34,157 bases of DNA, taken from NCBI GenBank assembly GCA_030425845.1, contig JAUHZG010000006.1:1-34157 (forward strand), in the 5' to 3' direction. Made by a program: the position numbers and the translations under genes. The notes below the pieces were generated by a model. That model did no database searches and was not told where the DNA came from. It worked only from the letters and a program-made list of their open reading frames with translations. Shown one piece after another: positions 1 to 7,033 of the stretch (position 1 is the stretch's first letter; each line of letters opens with the position of its first letter). Origin of the DNA: Gammaproteobacteria bacterium. GTDB lineage: Bacteria > Pseudomonadota > Gammaproteobacteria > JAUHZG01.

Positions 1-1
1 A

Positions 2-1204
2 AGTATTGTAGTCGCACTTGCCACACCTGTGGATGATATCACGGTAGAGCTTGCTAAGATCACGGGGTTAAATCCAAGGCAAGTGATGGGATTTGGTGGC
101 GATCTCGATACCAACCGTTTGCGGGTTGTGCTAGCAGAGCGGTCACTTCCTACCAAGCCATGTTATGCTATTGGTGAACATGGCAGGCGAGCAGTTAGTG
201 TGTATCCAAACGAGGAGCAATACGATGAGGTGAGTACACGTGTTCGTCGATATTTATCTGATATCACTCATATGGCCGGTCCACCGATGAATGCTGCTAC
301 GAGTAAGCTGCTTGCTATGCTTATTGACTCAATAGCGCACGGCAGCTCTCAAACGCACGCAATCTGTTGCTTGCATCCTAGATATGGATGGTTGACCTGG
401 CCTTGTAAAGTAGGGAAAACCGGAGTGATAGAACATCTTGCGATAGAAGGACAGTTTGGGCCAAAGGCCAAGTCTGCTTTGCGAGATCTTGTTGCGAAAA
501 GGTCCCGTGCGTCGCAATTGACTCGAGTAGCTAGGCAGGATGAACAACGTGCAGTGGCAAGAGAAAATACTGTTTTTTTGGCTGTGGATTGCCAAAAGGA
601 TTTTGCAAGTCAGGGAGGTGCGAAGTGTCCACCCGGTAGAGAGCGTGTTACGCGTTTTATTACTCGGACACTACTTCCAGCAATACGGGACAAGTACCCA
701 CTTGTCGAAATACTTTCAGATGATAGGTTGCCACGCGCTTGTGAGTCAGAAGAGTATTGTATTCCGGGAACTTGGGGTTATGAATCTGTGATTCCTCGCG
801 CGCAAGTTCGATCGACTTGGCTTAAAGCAATGTACAATCCGTTTTGGACACGCTCAAACATTGGTCTCGCTGACACAACGACATCGGAACCCTATCTTGA
901 TGAAGAGGGATTCCGTACGTGGTGTGAGTCTGTCTTTGGTCTGCCCGCACAAGCAAAAAAAATAATAGTTTTTGGCCTGACCTTGGATTGTTGTGTTTTA
1001 AACACTCTAATTGCACTACATTTTCTTGGTTATAAAAATATAGAGGTGCTTGAACAAGCAGTGGATACTATCGATGTAAGCGATAACAACCGTCACCAGC
1101 TATTAACGGGAACAGTGCTGACGAAGTATGCGCAAGGGATCACTTGGGAACAATTTAACTCGCTCTATTTGGCAACACATGAATTCCCTAGAGCCAGGCT
1201 TTAG
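2..1204 (+). CDS. Lactate/malate dehydrogenase-like domain fused to isochorismatase-like cysteine hydrolase (5' partial)
   Basis: The reading frame is open to the left edge, so the gene starts outside the window. A GTG at 29 lies inside a conserved LDH/MDH motif and is not the start. The first ~170 codons match the C-terminal half of the LDH/MDH family: ATPVDD at the NPVD position, LDTNRLR carrying the catalytic Asp and Arg, and GEHG carrying the catalytic His. The Asn of NPVD is Thr here, which could affect cofactor or substrate binding. The last ~210 codons, from about 560, form an isochorismatase/nicotinamidase-like hydrolase: VDCQKDF with the catalytic Asp, CIPGTWGYE, and TLDCCVL with the nucleophilic Cys. 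The metal-binding Asp-x-His of nicotinamidases reads DRL. Both domains look active, but the substrate is unknown. The stop lies 2 bp from the convergent MFS gene. Confidence 0.8.
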   Translation, partial: SIVVALATPVDDITVELAKITGLNPRQVMGFGGDLDTNRLRVVLAERSLPTKPCYAIGEHGRRAVSVYPNEEQYDEVSTRVRRYLSDITHMAGPPMNAATSKLLAMLIDSIAHGSSQTHAICCLHPRYGWLTWPCKVGKTGVIEHLAIEGQFGPKAKSALRDLVAKRSRASQLTRVARQDEQRAVARENTVFLAVDCQKDFASQGGAKCPPGRERVTRFITRTLLPAIRDKYPLVEILSDDRLPRACESEEYCIPGTWGYESVIPRAQVRSTWLKAMYNPFWTRSNIGLADTTTSEPYLDEEGFRTWCESVFGLPAQAKKIIVFGLTLDCCVLNTLIALHFLGYKNIEVLEQAVDTIDVSDNNRHQLLTGTVLTKYAQGITWEQFNSLYLATHEFPRARL

Positions 1205-1206
1205 AC

Positions 1207-2388
1207 TTACAAACTCGAGAGCAGAGTGCTGGCGAATGCGATAAGCGAAAAGCCAATCAATAGCCATAATACAACTATCTCTGAGTGGAAGTGTGCGACG
1301 AGTAACCCCGTGAACGCTTGCATGATAGCACCTAGTCCAATGAAGCAAGCGTTTGCAAACCCTTCTGCGCGGGCAAGTGCAAAGGGGGGGCATAGCTTTG
1401 CAATCCATGTATACGAAAGTACTTGGGTGCTTGCAAACATGCCACTAAGTAGCATGAGAAGAGACAAGCACAAGGTTGACGTTGTCAGATGTAATACTAA
1501 AATGAGCAGGACACACCCCATCGACAATGCGCAAATACGCATTAGCTGTGTCAATGCATACTGTACTAAACTAACTTGCGTGAGTAATAGCAACCCTAAC
1601 ATGTTACCAATGAAGATAAGGCTTGTTAGCATTGAGGCATGTGTATTAGAAACGTGGTAGTAAATTTTAAAAAATCTTGCTCCCCAAGCAGCGCCAAAAA
1701 CAAGCACTACAAGATTTATCGATGCCCCATAGAGACAGGCAAATAGACAAGGAAAATTAAAGACAGAGAAATTAGTCATGCCTATCTTTTTAGTTTCCTC
1801 ATATTTTACGGTAGAAAAAAGACTAAAACGTAATGTGAAACTAAGCCATACAATTTCGAGAGCAGCGACCACTAGCAGACAATTGCGAACCCCAATAACA
1901 TGAATGAGGAGGATAAGGGGGGCGTTGGCACACCAACCGCCAAGCAAAGCGACAAAGACAATTTGACTTATTCTCTTAGTGTGTTGTGATGTAGGCGTTG
2001 AAGTGAGCACTGTGCGAATGGGTAGCAAGACCCCGCAGGTGCCAGCCATACCCATGAGAAAGCGAAAGAAAATCATAAGGGGGGCATCAAGCGAAAAAGC
2101 AAAGCCAGCAATGCACACCGCATGAATGAGTAAACTTAGGATTAACACACGTTGTGGAGGGTACCGGTCAAGTAACCAACCCATAGGGAGTGAAAAGCAT
2201 AATGCTCCTAACAAATAGCTAGAGGCGATAAAACCGATTAATGGTGTAGAAAGTACATATTGGGTTTGCAACATCGTACTGATGCCATTAATAAAGCTGA
2301 TTTGAATGATATCAAAAAAGAAAAATGCCGAGAGTAAAGGTAGCGTAAGGAATTGATTTTTTAGATGACCATTGTGGTACAGGGACAT
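1207..2388 (-). CDS. MFS transporter
   Basis: A protein of about 393 residues, almost wholly hydrophobic, with about twelve predicted membrane segments. MFS motif A between TM2 and TM3 reads GWLLDRYPPQRV, and RFLMGMAGTCG follows in TM4, so it is a major facilitator inner-membrane transporter. The substrate cannot be told from sequence. I chose ATG at 2388. A GTG two codons upstream (2394) is possible; AGAGG lies about 10 nt from the ATG and 4 nt from the GTG. It faces the dehydrogenase-hydrolase gene (convergent) and is divergent from the methyltransferase gene, with the intervening 2389-2515 likely holding both promoters. The context suggests import or export of a metabolite handled by the neighbouring enzymes, which is inference. 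Confidence 0.85.
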   Translation of the reverse strand: MSLYHNGHLKNQFLTLPLLSAFFFFDIIQISFINGISTMLQTQYVLSTPLIGFIASSYLLGALCFSLPMGWLLDRYPPQRVLILSLLIHAVCIAGFAFSLDAPLMIFFRFLMGMAGTCGVLLPIRTVLTSTPTSQHTKRISQIVFVALLGGWCANAPLILLIHVIGVRNCLLVVAALEIVWLSFTLRFSLFSTVKYEETKKIGMTNFSVFNFPCLFACLYGASINLVVLVFGAAWGARFFKIYYHVSNTHASMLTSLIFIGNMLGLLLLTQVSLVQYALTQLMRICALSMGCVLLILVLHLTTSTLCLSLLMLLSGMFASTQVLSYTWIAKLCPPFALARAEGFANACFIGLGAIMQAFTGLLVAHFHSEIVVLWLLIGFSLIAFASTLLSSL

Positions 2389-2426
2389 TTTCACACTACC
2401 TCTTGTTAGCTATTTTACAGGGCATT

Positions 2427-2435
2427 TGCTATAGT
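2427..2435 (+). promoter_or_regulatory. Possible extended -10 promoter for the methyltransferase operon
   Basis: TGCTATAGT matches an extended -10 (TGnTATAAT with one mismatch) in the divergent intergenic region, about 80 bp before the methyltransferase start. No good -35 lies 17 bp upstream, as expected for an extended -10 promoter but also compatible with chance. Confidence 0.3.
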
Positions 2436-2515
2436 CAGGCCTTGCCTCCTACGTTCTGGCTTGTCCCTCTAACGACGAGCGGGGCTGTAGAATTTAGGTT
2501 AGAAGGAGTTTGCCA

Positions 2516-3334
2516 ATGAATAAGCATGTTAGTTCAACTCAGTCTAAATTACTATTTGACAAGTCTATTAGTTTATTTGACAATTTTTTGCAGCATACCG
2601 ACCAAGCAGATAATGCTGTCCAGCACATTCTTGCCACGCTTAAGCCAAGTTTCCCAACAAAGGTTGGTTCAGATGAAAAGTTTGCTTACTTGGATGTTGG
2701 CTCTGGTTCGGGAGTTAAGACGTTAGCGATTGCAGAGCAAATTACAAAAATCGGGCCAATTGATGTCATTGCACTCGATCCGTCGCAGGATTCATTGGCT
2801 AGGTTGAAAACTGATAATCCTGCCATTTCGCTAGAGACACATTGCGCGTCATGGGAGGACTTTCAGCCAGACCGTCCGTTTGATTTGATAACGTCGATAC
2901 ACACAATGTATTACATGAAAGACTGGGAGGCAGCCATTTCAAAGATGTTGTCATGCTTAGTGCAAGGTGGGACTTTGTTTTTGTCACTACGCACTCTCGA
3001 TGAAGTGTGTAAGTTCAAAAATACATTCTTTCCATTGTTGGCTAAGCAAGTTACAGTAGAACCAGACTTTAGCATGTTGGTAGAAACTCTCAAATCAATG
3101 GGGGTTCGAGCCGAACTATTCACTGTACCATCAAGCTTATCAATCCAAGATTTTTTTGACGGTAAGGAGTCTGGTTATCAGCTTATTGAGTTTTTACTTA
3201 GAACACCCTACAGCGCTATAGCTAAAGACACGCAGGCAGCTATAGAGGAGTATCTTGAACCCTATCGTGATGGAGCTGTGCTAAAGCAAATAGATGGGTT
3301 TGCATATATTGTAAGGGATGACCAATCATGTTGA
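2516..3334 (+). CDS. Class I SAM-dependent methyltransferase
   Basis: 272 residues. SAM-binding motif I is YLDVGSGSG (residues 58-66), the acidic end of beta-2 is IALDPSQ, and FDLITSIHTMYYM is the motif IV strand, followed by LVQGGTLFLS. This is a Rossmann-fold methyltransferase for a small molecule or other unknown acceptor. The ATG at 2516 has a strong Shine-Dalgarno AGAAGGAG at 2501-2508; a TTG two codons upstream is too close to it. The end overlaps the phosphoribosyltransferase start by 7 nt, so the two are almost certainly translationally coupled and work in one pathway. I cannot name the acceptor. The C-terminal ~100 residues show no motif I recognise. Confidence 0.85.
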   Translation: MNKHVSSTQSKLLFDKSISLFDNFLQHTDQADNAVQHILATLKPSFPTKVGSDEKFAYLDVGSGSGVKTLAIAEQITKIGPIDVIALDPSQDSLARLKTDNPAISLETHCASWEDFQPDRPFDLITSIHTMYYMKDWEAAISKMLSCLVQGGTLFLSLRTLDEVCKFKNTFFPLLAKQVTVEPDFSMLVETLKSMGVRAELFTVPSSLSIQDFFDGKESGYQLIEFLLRTPYSAIAKDTQAAIEEYLEPYRDGAVLKQIDGFAYIVRDDQSC

Positions 3335-3909
3335 GTAATGTAAAAAAAGCCTATTTTGACAGTCTTTTTGATAGCGGTGCTTTTCACATCAGTGAAGAGG
3401 CCTTTATGCTTCGCAGTGGTAACAAAAGTCATGTATACCTCGATCACAGGTTTTACTTGTGTGAGCCAGCGCATCTCAAATGCTTTATAGCAAACTACGA
3501 AGAGCGATTGAAAAATATACCTGGCGAGTTTCAGCTCGGAATTGTCGATTCGATGATGAGTCCAGTGATTGTGAGTAGTTTATGCTACAGCTTAGGGCTA
3601 CAATTTGTGTATACTAAGTTTGAACCATTAACGCATGGTCTTGAGACACGGGTGTTTGGCAAACTTGACTTGCCAATCGTTTTGGTAGACGATGTTACGT
3701 CTACTGGTGGGACATTACTTGCTAGCGCGAAACTTTTACGGGAACAAGGTGGGACGGTTGAGCACGCGCTCATTAGCGCTAATCGTGATGGCACGGCACG
3801 CGACAATTTAGAACAATCGTCAATAACACTCCATCAAATCGCAAGTTTTGATGAAATTCTCAACTACCTCAAACCTAAGCTAACAAGTGAACAACTAATG
3901 TTGTTGTGA
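3328..3909 (+). CDS. Orotate-phosphoribosyltransferase-like PRTase
   Basis: 193 residues. The PRPP-binding motif is IVLVDDVTSTGGTLL (residues 117-131). The N-terminal MLRSGNKSHVYLDHR resembles the SGR.SPYY.D.R segment of orotate phosphoribosyltransferases, and KFEPLTHGLE lies at the flexible-loop position. By eye the loop Lys of the usual KxHG motif is Leu here (LTHG), so it may not be a true PyrE. A PRTase joins or removes a base and ribose-5-phosphate. Tight coupling to a methyltransferase, rather than to pyrimidine genes, suggests modification or salvage of an unusual base; this is inference. No separate Shine-Dalgarno is needed because the ATG lies within the end of the previous gene. Confidence 0.8.
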   Translation: MLSNVKKAYFDSLFDSGAFHISEEAFMLRSGNKSHVYLDHRFYLCEPAHLKCFIANYEERLKNIPGEFQLGIVDSMMSPVIVSSLCYSLGLQFVYTKFEPLTHGLETRVFGKLDLPIVLVDDVTSTGGTLLASAKLLREQGGTVEHALISANRDGTARDNLEQSSITLHQIASFDEILNYLKPKLTSEQLMLL

Positions 3910-3990
3910 TGAGCCAACTATTTTAGCTCAGTAATTTTACTTAGGGAGTATTCCCAATAGTAAATTACACAGTGTTTGCTATCATCGGAG

Positions 3991-4026
3991 CTGCTGGGGT
4001 TCGACAGGATCATATCAGCAGTTTTT
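3991..4026 (+). terminator. Possible Rho-independent terminator after the PRTase
   Basis: CTGCTG (3991-3996) can pair with CAGCAG (4016-4021), immediately followed by TTTTT. The 19-nt loop is long and the stem short, so it is a weak candidate. It lies 80 bp after the PRTase stop. The rest of 3910-4097 shows no gene. Confidence 0.4.
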
Positions 4027-4097
4027 CAAGGTGGCTCAGCACAAGAATATGGGCATGAATAACAGACATCTGAAGTGTCAAGTAACAGGTGTACGAA

Positions 4098-4886
4098 ATG
4101 GAGAAGCTCAAGCTATTAACAAAATTCGACGTTGAAATCAGGCAAATTTGTGAGCCTTTGTTCAACTATTTCGGTTTAAATTTTTTTTGTTATGTTAAGC
4201 GCTTCCCGAATAAGAAACATTTTTCGCTATGCTCTAACGCGCTTTGGCAGCAGCATTTTTATGAGAACAAGTTCCACCTTAGTGGGCATGCATACGAGTA
4301 TTGTAATGAGTATTCAAACTACCAATGCGGCAATACCTTGTGGGTCACAATGTCATATCATAATCCAATACGCCAATCCATTGAGTCATTTAATATAGGC
4401 AATGGGCTCACCCTCACACAGCTCAATAGTGATTCGATAGAGTTTTTTCACTTTGGAGCTGAACTGGAAAATGTCGAAGTAGTAAACTCTTACCTCAACC
4501 AGATGGAAGACTACCAGCGATTTACTTATTATTTTAGAGATAAAGCTGAGTCCATTATTACCCAAGCAGAAACAGAAGCTATAATCCCTCTTGGTAGAGA
4601 GGTCTCTGTTGTTCAAAGAGGGCGACTTGATCTGCATAACGAACAGGCACTGTCGGACCTACTCGACATCGATAAGGTCTATATTAATGAAAACTGTTCT
4701 CTTACAAAAAGAGAGCTTGAATGCCTTGATTTGTTCGTTAAAGGGTTATCTGCAAGAGAAATTGCAACAGTGCTGCATAAGTCGGTTCGTACAGTCGAGT
4801 CGCAGATAAGTCAGTTGAAATGTAAGTTAGACTGCCAAAAGAACACACAACTGATAGTCAAAGCGATAAAGCTCGGGATAGTTTGA
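4098..4886 (+). CDS. LuxR-family transcriptional regulator
   Basis: 262 residues. The C-terminal ~60 residues form a typical LuxR/GerE helix-turn-helix: LTKRELECLDLFVKGLSARE then IATVLHKSVRTVESQI. The N-terminal ~190 residues carry no response-regulator receiver motif and no recognisable acyl-homoserine-lactone pocket; they are rich in aromatic residues and may be a divergent ligand-binding domain. Many orphan LuxR regulators of about this size occur in Legionella and relatives. I chose ATG 4098 (AGG at 4087-4089); GTG 4089 is an alternative. It follows the methyltransferase/PRTase pair in the same direction behind a possible terminator, so it may regulate that region, which is inference. Confidence 0.85.
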   Translation: MEKLKLLTKFDVEIRQICEPLFNYFGLNFFCYVKRFPNKKHFSLCSNALWQQHFYENKFHLSGHAYEYCNEYSNYQCGNTLWVTMSYHNPIRQSIESFNIGNGLTLTQLNSDSIEFFHFGAELENVEVVNSYLNQMEDYQRFTYYFRDKAESIITQAETEAIIPLGREVSVVQRGRLDLHNEQALSDLLDIDKVYINENCSLTKRELECLDLFVKGLSAREIATVLHKSVRTVESQISQLKCKLDCQKNTQLIVKAIKLGIV

Positions 4887-4991
4887 ACGTATTTTGTTAA
4901 AGAAATATCCAACACGTTGTAATAATAGCTTGTGGTAGGCTAAGCTTTATCTCTTGAAACAAGCATTATTGACTAGCTAATGGATTAAGCC

Positions 4992-6014
4992 GTGCCTTTT
5001 AAGAGTATTGAACTTTACTGTTCCCAAGAAAAGCTGCAAGCTGTCCTAGACGTAGCCGAAGATGAGCATATCCTTGAAAAACACTTTATCCATCTAGCAG
5101 ACGAAGCCAAAACATCGCATGTGTACCTGCTCGCTAAGGAAGAGCATGTGCAAGTGATCACAGATAAACTGCAAAGTATCCTAGGCAAAGAACCCACCTA
5201 TCGTGTTCGAGTGATGACGGTGGATGCCGTTGTGCCTAAGTTTGAAGAAAAAGAAAGCGTTGAGCCACAAAAGCCGCAAGATGAAAAACCGAAAAAAAAA
5301 TTTCTTGGTGTCAGTCGAGAAGCGTTGCTTGAGACAGTATCTGCCGGGGTGAACTTAGATATCAATTTTGTGTTATTGGTGATCTTCTCAACAGTTGTTG
5401 CCGCGATTGGTATGTTAGAAGATAATGTGGCAGTAGTGATAGGGGCGATGGTTATTGCGCCGTTATTAGGTCCCAATTTGGCGCTTGCTTTTGGCACCTC
5501 GCTAGGCGATAGAGAGCTCACCGTGCGCGCGATGAAAGCGAACTTGGTAGGGGTACTCGTTTGCTTGTGTGTGTCTATCTTGATTGGTAAGTTCTGGCCT
5601 GCGCATTTAACGGCTGAGCAGCTAATGATGCGAACCCAAGTCAACTATGCTTCATTCGTCTTGGCTGTTGTCTCAGGTGCAGCCGCAGTGCTCTCTCTGA
5701 CCAAAGGGATCTCCAGTGTCATGGTAGGTGTTATGGTTGCTGTGGCTTTATTACCGCCTGCAACGACGCTTGGGATCATGTTGGGTTCATCGAACTATCG
5801 GGCAGCCTATGGGGCACTACTCTTGCTACTCGTGAATATTGTTGGCGTAAATTTCGCGGCACAAACGACGCTATTACTACGCGGGATTAGGCCGCGTACC
5901 TGGTACGAGCAACAAAGCGCAGGACGTATCGCTAGATTTTATTTGGGATTTTGGTTTGTCGCGTTACTCTTTTTAGCTACAGTGATATTTCTCTGGAATG
6001 CATCGGTCGGGTGA
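4992..6014 (+). CDS. DUF389 / TIGR00341 family membrane protein
   Basis: 340 residues, starting at GTG 4992 with only a weak upstream GGA. The soluble N-terminal ~110 residues end in a charged, Lys-rich linker (EKPKKKFLGVSREAL). Then come about six membrane segments, including VLLVIFSTVVAAIGMLEDN, VVIGAMVIAPLLGPNLALAFG and VMVGVMVAVALLPPATTLGI, which are typical of the DUF389 family. The function of this family is not established. The protein should sit in the inner membrane with a cytoplasmic N-terminal domain. It ends 5 bp before the convergent persulfide-dioxygenase-like gene. I see no sign of an operon with the LuxR gene, from which it is 105 bp away. Confidence 0.85.
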   Translation: MPFKSIELYCSQEKLQAVLDVAEDEHILEKHFIHLADEAKTSHVYLLAKEEHVQVITDKLQSILGKEPTYRVRVMTVDAVVPKFEEKESVEPQKPQDEKPKKKFLGVSREALLETVSAGVNLDINFVLLVIFSTVVAAIGMLEDNVAVVIGAMVIAPLLGPNLALAFGTSLGDRELTVRAMKANLVGVLVCLCVSILIGKFWPAHLTAEQLMMRTQVNYASFVLAVVSGAAAVLSLTKGISSVMVGVMVAVALLPPATTLGIMLGSSNYRAAYGALLLLLVNIVGVNFAAQTTLLLRGIRPRTWYEQQSAGRIARFYLGFWFVALLFLATVIFLWNASVG

Positions 6015-6019
6015 GCGTG

Positions 6020-6703
6020 CTAGACTCGTCCACAAACTAAGTTCGCAGGCACCGCAATATCCATGTGCTTTGGTCTAGGAAGGTTCAAATTAGCCATTAG
6101 CTGTGCATACTCATCGGCGCTTTTGACTTGTAAACGCGGGTTATATTTTTTCTCTTCTAAAATCGTACTCGAGGTAAGGCCATTATAGTCATGTCCTGGA
6201 TAGACTGTGGTTGAGTCATCCAGTTTAAAAAGCTTATTTTTAATACTGTTATATTGCGCGTAGGCATCACCGTTTTGAAAGTCAGTTCGTCCTGTACCGC
6301 GAATCAACAAGGTGTCACCTGTGAATAAAAGATCATTCAGCAGGAAGCAGTAGGAATCGTCTGTATGTCCAGGGGTATAAATAGCTTTTAATTTTAAGCC
6401 ATCGAAATTCAACTCTTCCTCATCTTTAACACGTAAAGAGAGGAATTCGGCTTTTGAGTGCTCTCCCATGATAGTTTTACACCCTGTGGCTTGATTGAGA
6501 TCGTCTAGGGCAGTGATGTGATCCGCGTGTACATGTGTATCGATCGCAGCAACTAATTTTAGTTGTAGTTGTTCGATCATGGTTTGATAGAGTTCACCTT
6601 TGGTTTTTACCGGATCGATAAGTATGCCTTCACGTCCCTGGGCGGAGGCGATCAAATAGGTATAAGTAAAGGTTTCTGAATCAAAAAACTGTCTGAAGAT
6701 CAT
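6020..6703 (-). CDS. Metallo-beta-lactamase-fold hydrolase, persulfide dioxygenase (ETHE1/Blh-like)
   Basis: 227 residues from ATG 6703. The metal motif THVHADH is followed by the downstream GHTDDS, TGDTLLIRGTGRTDF and YPGHDYNG segments. This set, and the short length, fit the ETHE1/Blh persulfide dioxygenase branch rather than glyoxalase II, although GloB-like activity cannot be excluded by eye. Persulfide dioxygenases are iron enzymes that oxidise glutathione persulfide to sulfite in sulfide detoxification. An ATG two codons upstream (6709) is only 1-2 nt from the Shine-Dalgarno AGGGAG, so the second Met is the better start. It has its own promoter with an inverted repeat (see 6758-6786). 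No rhodanese or sulfide:quinone reductase is adjacent. Confidence 0.85.
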   Translation of the reverse strand: MIFRQFFDSETFTYTYLIASAQGREGILIDPVKTKGELYQTMIEQLQLKLVAAIDTHVHADHITALDDLNQATGCKTIMGEHSKAEFLSLRVKDEEELNFDGLKLKAIYTPGHTDDSYCFLLNDLLFTGDTLLIRGTGRTDFQNGDAYAQYNSIKNKLFKLDDSTTVYPGHDYNGLTSSTILEEKKYNPRLQVKSADEYAQLMANLNLPRPKHMDIAVPANLVCGRV

Positions 6704-6757
6704 CTTCATTCTCCCTGGAGGGTTTTTAAAAGTATTGTCAAAGGAACAATTAAGAGC

Positions 6758-6786
6758 ATTATAAAGTATCAGTTTAGATACTTGAA
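6758..6786 (-). promoter_or_regulatory. Promoter with inverted-repeat operator for the persulfide dioxygenase gene
   Basis: On the minus strand TTCAAG (6786-6781), a 17-bp spacer and a perfect TATAAT (6763-6758) form a sigma-70 type promoter about 55 bp before the start codon. The inverted repeat AAGTATC-n6-GATACTT (6764-6783) fills the spacer and touches the -35 box, an ideal place for a repressor. ArsR-type repressors such as BigR control persulfide dioxygenase genes elsewhere; no such regulator gene is in this window. Confidence 0.55.
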
Positions 6787-6961
6787 TATAATCCTAGAAA
6801 CGGCAGTTGGTTCACCCATTCTAGTGCAACATCTTGATTCATCTAGCATTACAAAAAAAGTCTTCATCACCAACAAGGTGACTTCAGATTTTTTTGAAAA
6901 GCTATCTAAATCAATCTGCTACCCTAAAAATGTGCGCCCAACTGCCGTTTCTAGGATAATA
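6787..6961. repeat. Long imperfect palindrome (MITE-like hairpin element)
   Basis: The 20-bp arms ATCCTAGAAACGGCAGTTGG (6791-6810) and its exact reverse complement (6938-6957) lie symmetrically around position 6874. Inside, the two halves keep matching in blocks (for example ATTGATT and CAAAAAAA against their complements), and the centre is a small hairpin TCACC-AACAA-GGTGA (6867-6881). The element can therefore fold into one ~170-nt hairpin. The size and symmetry fit a non-autonomous miniature transposable element or a large repetitive palindrome. A 61-codon open frame inside it is an artefact of the symmetry. Confidence 0.7.
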
Positions 6962-7033
6962 GCTTGAAAAGATCACTGAAGTAAAGGTGGGCTCTATAGT
7001 TTGAGTCCGCTAAGCCACACCTTAAAACGATCA

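Noticed and set aside
29-1204. GTG 29 as the start of the first gene
   Set aside because: Codons before it (positions 2-28) continue the conserved LDH/MDH strand and NPVD-like motif, so the gene runs off the left edge.
1226-1660. 144-codon plus-strand frame inside the MFS gene
   Set aside because: It is antisense to a clear 12-helix transporter, has no ribosome site, and its product resembles no protein.
3988-4030. tmRNA-like GGGGTTCGACAGGAT sequence
   Set aside because: There is no tRNA-like 3' end, no tag reading frame and too little room; it is better read as part of a weak terminator hairpin.
6782-6967. Open frame of 61 codons
   Set aside because: It lies wholly inside the long palindrome, has no ribosome site, and its ends are the two halves of the inverted repeat; it is best explained by the DNA symmetry.
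6983-7023. Inverted repeat AAGGTGGGCT / AGCCACACCTT as terminator of the TolC-like gene
   Set aside because: The stem is interrupted, the loop is about 20 nt and no U-tract follows on the minus strand.
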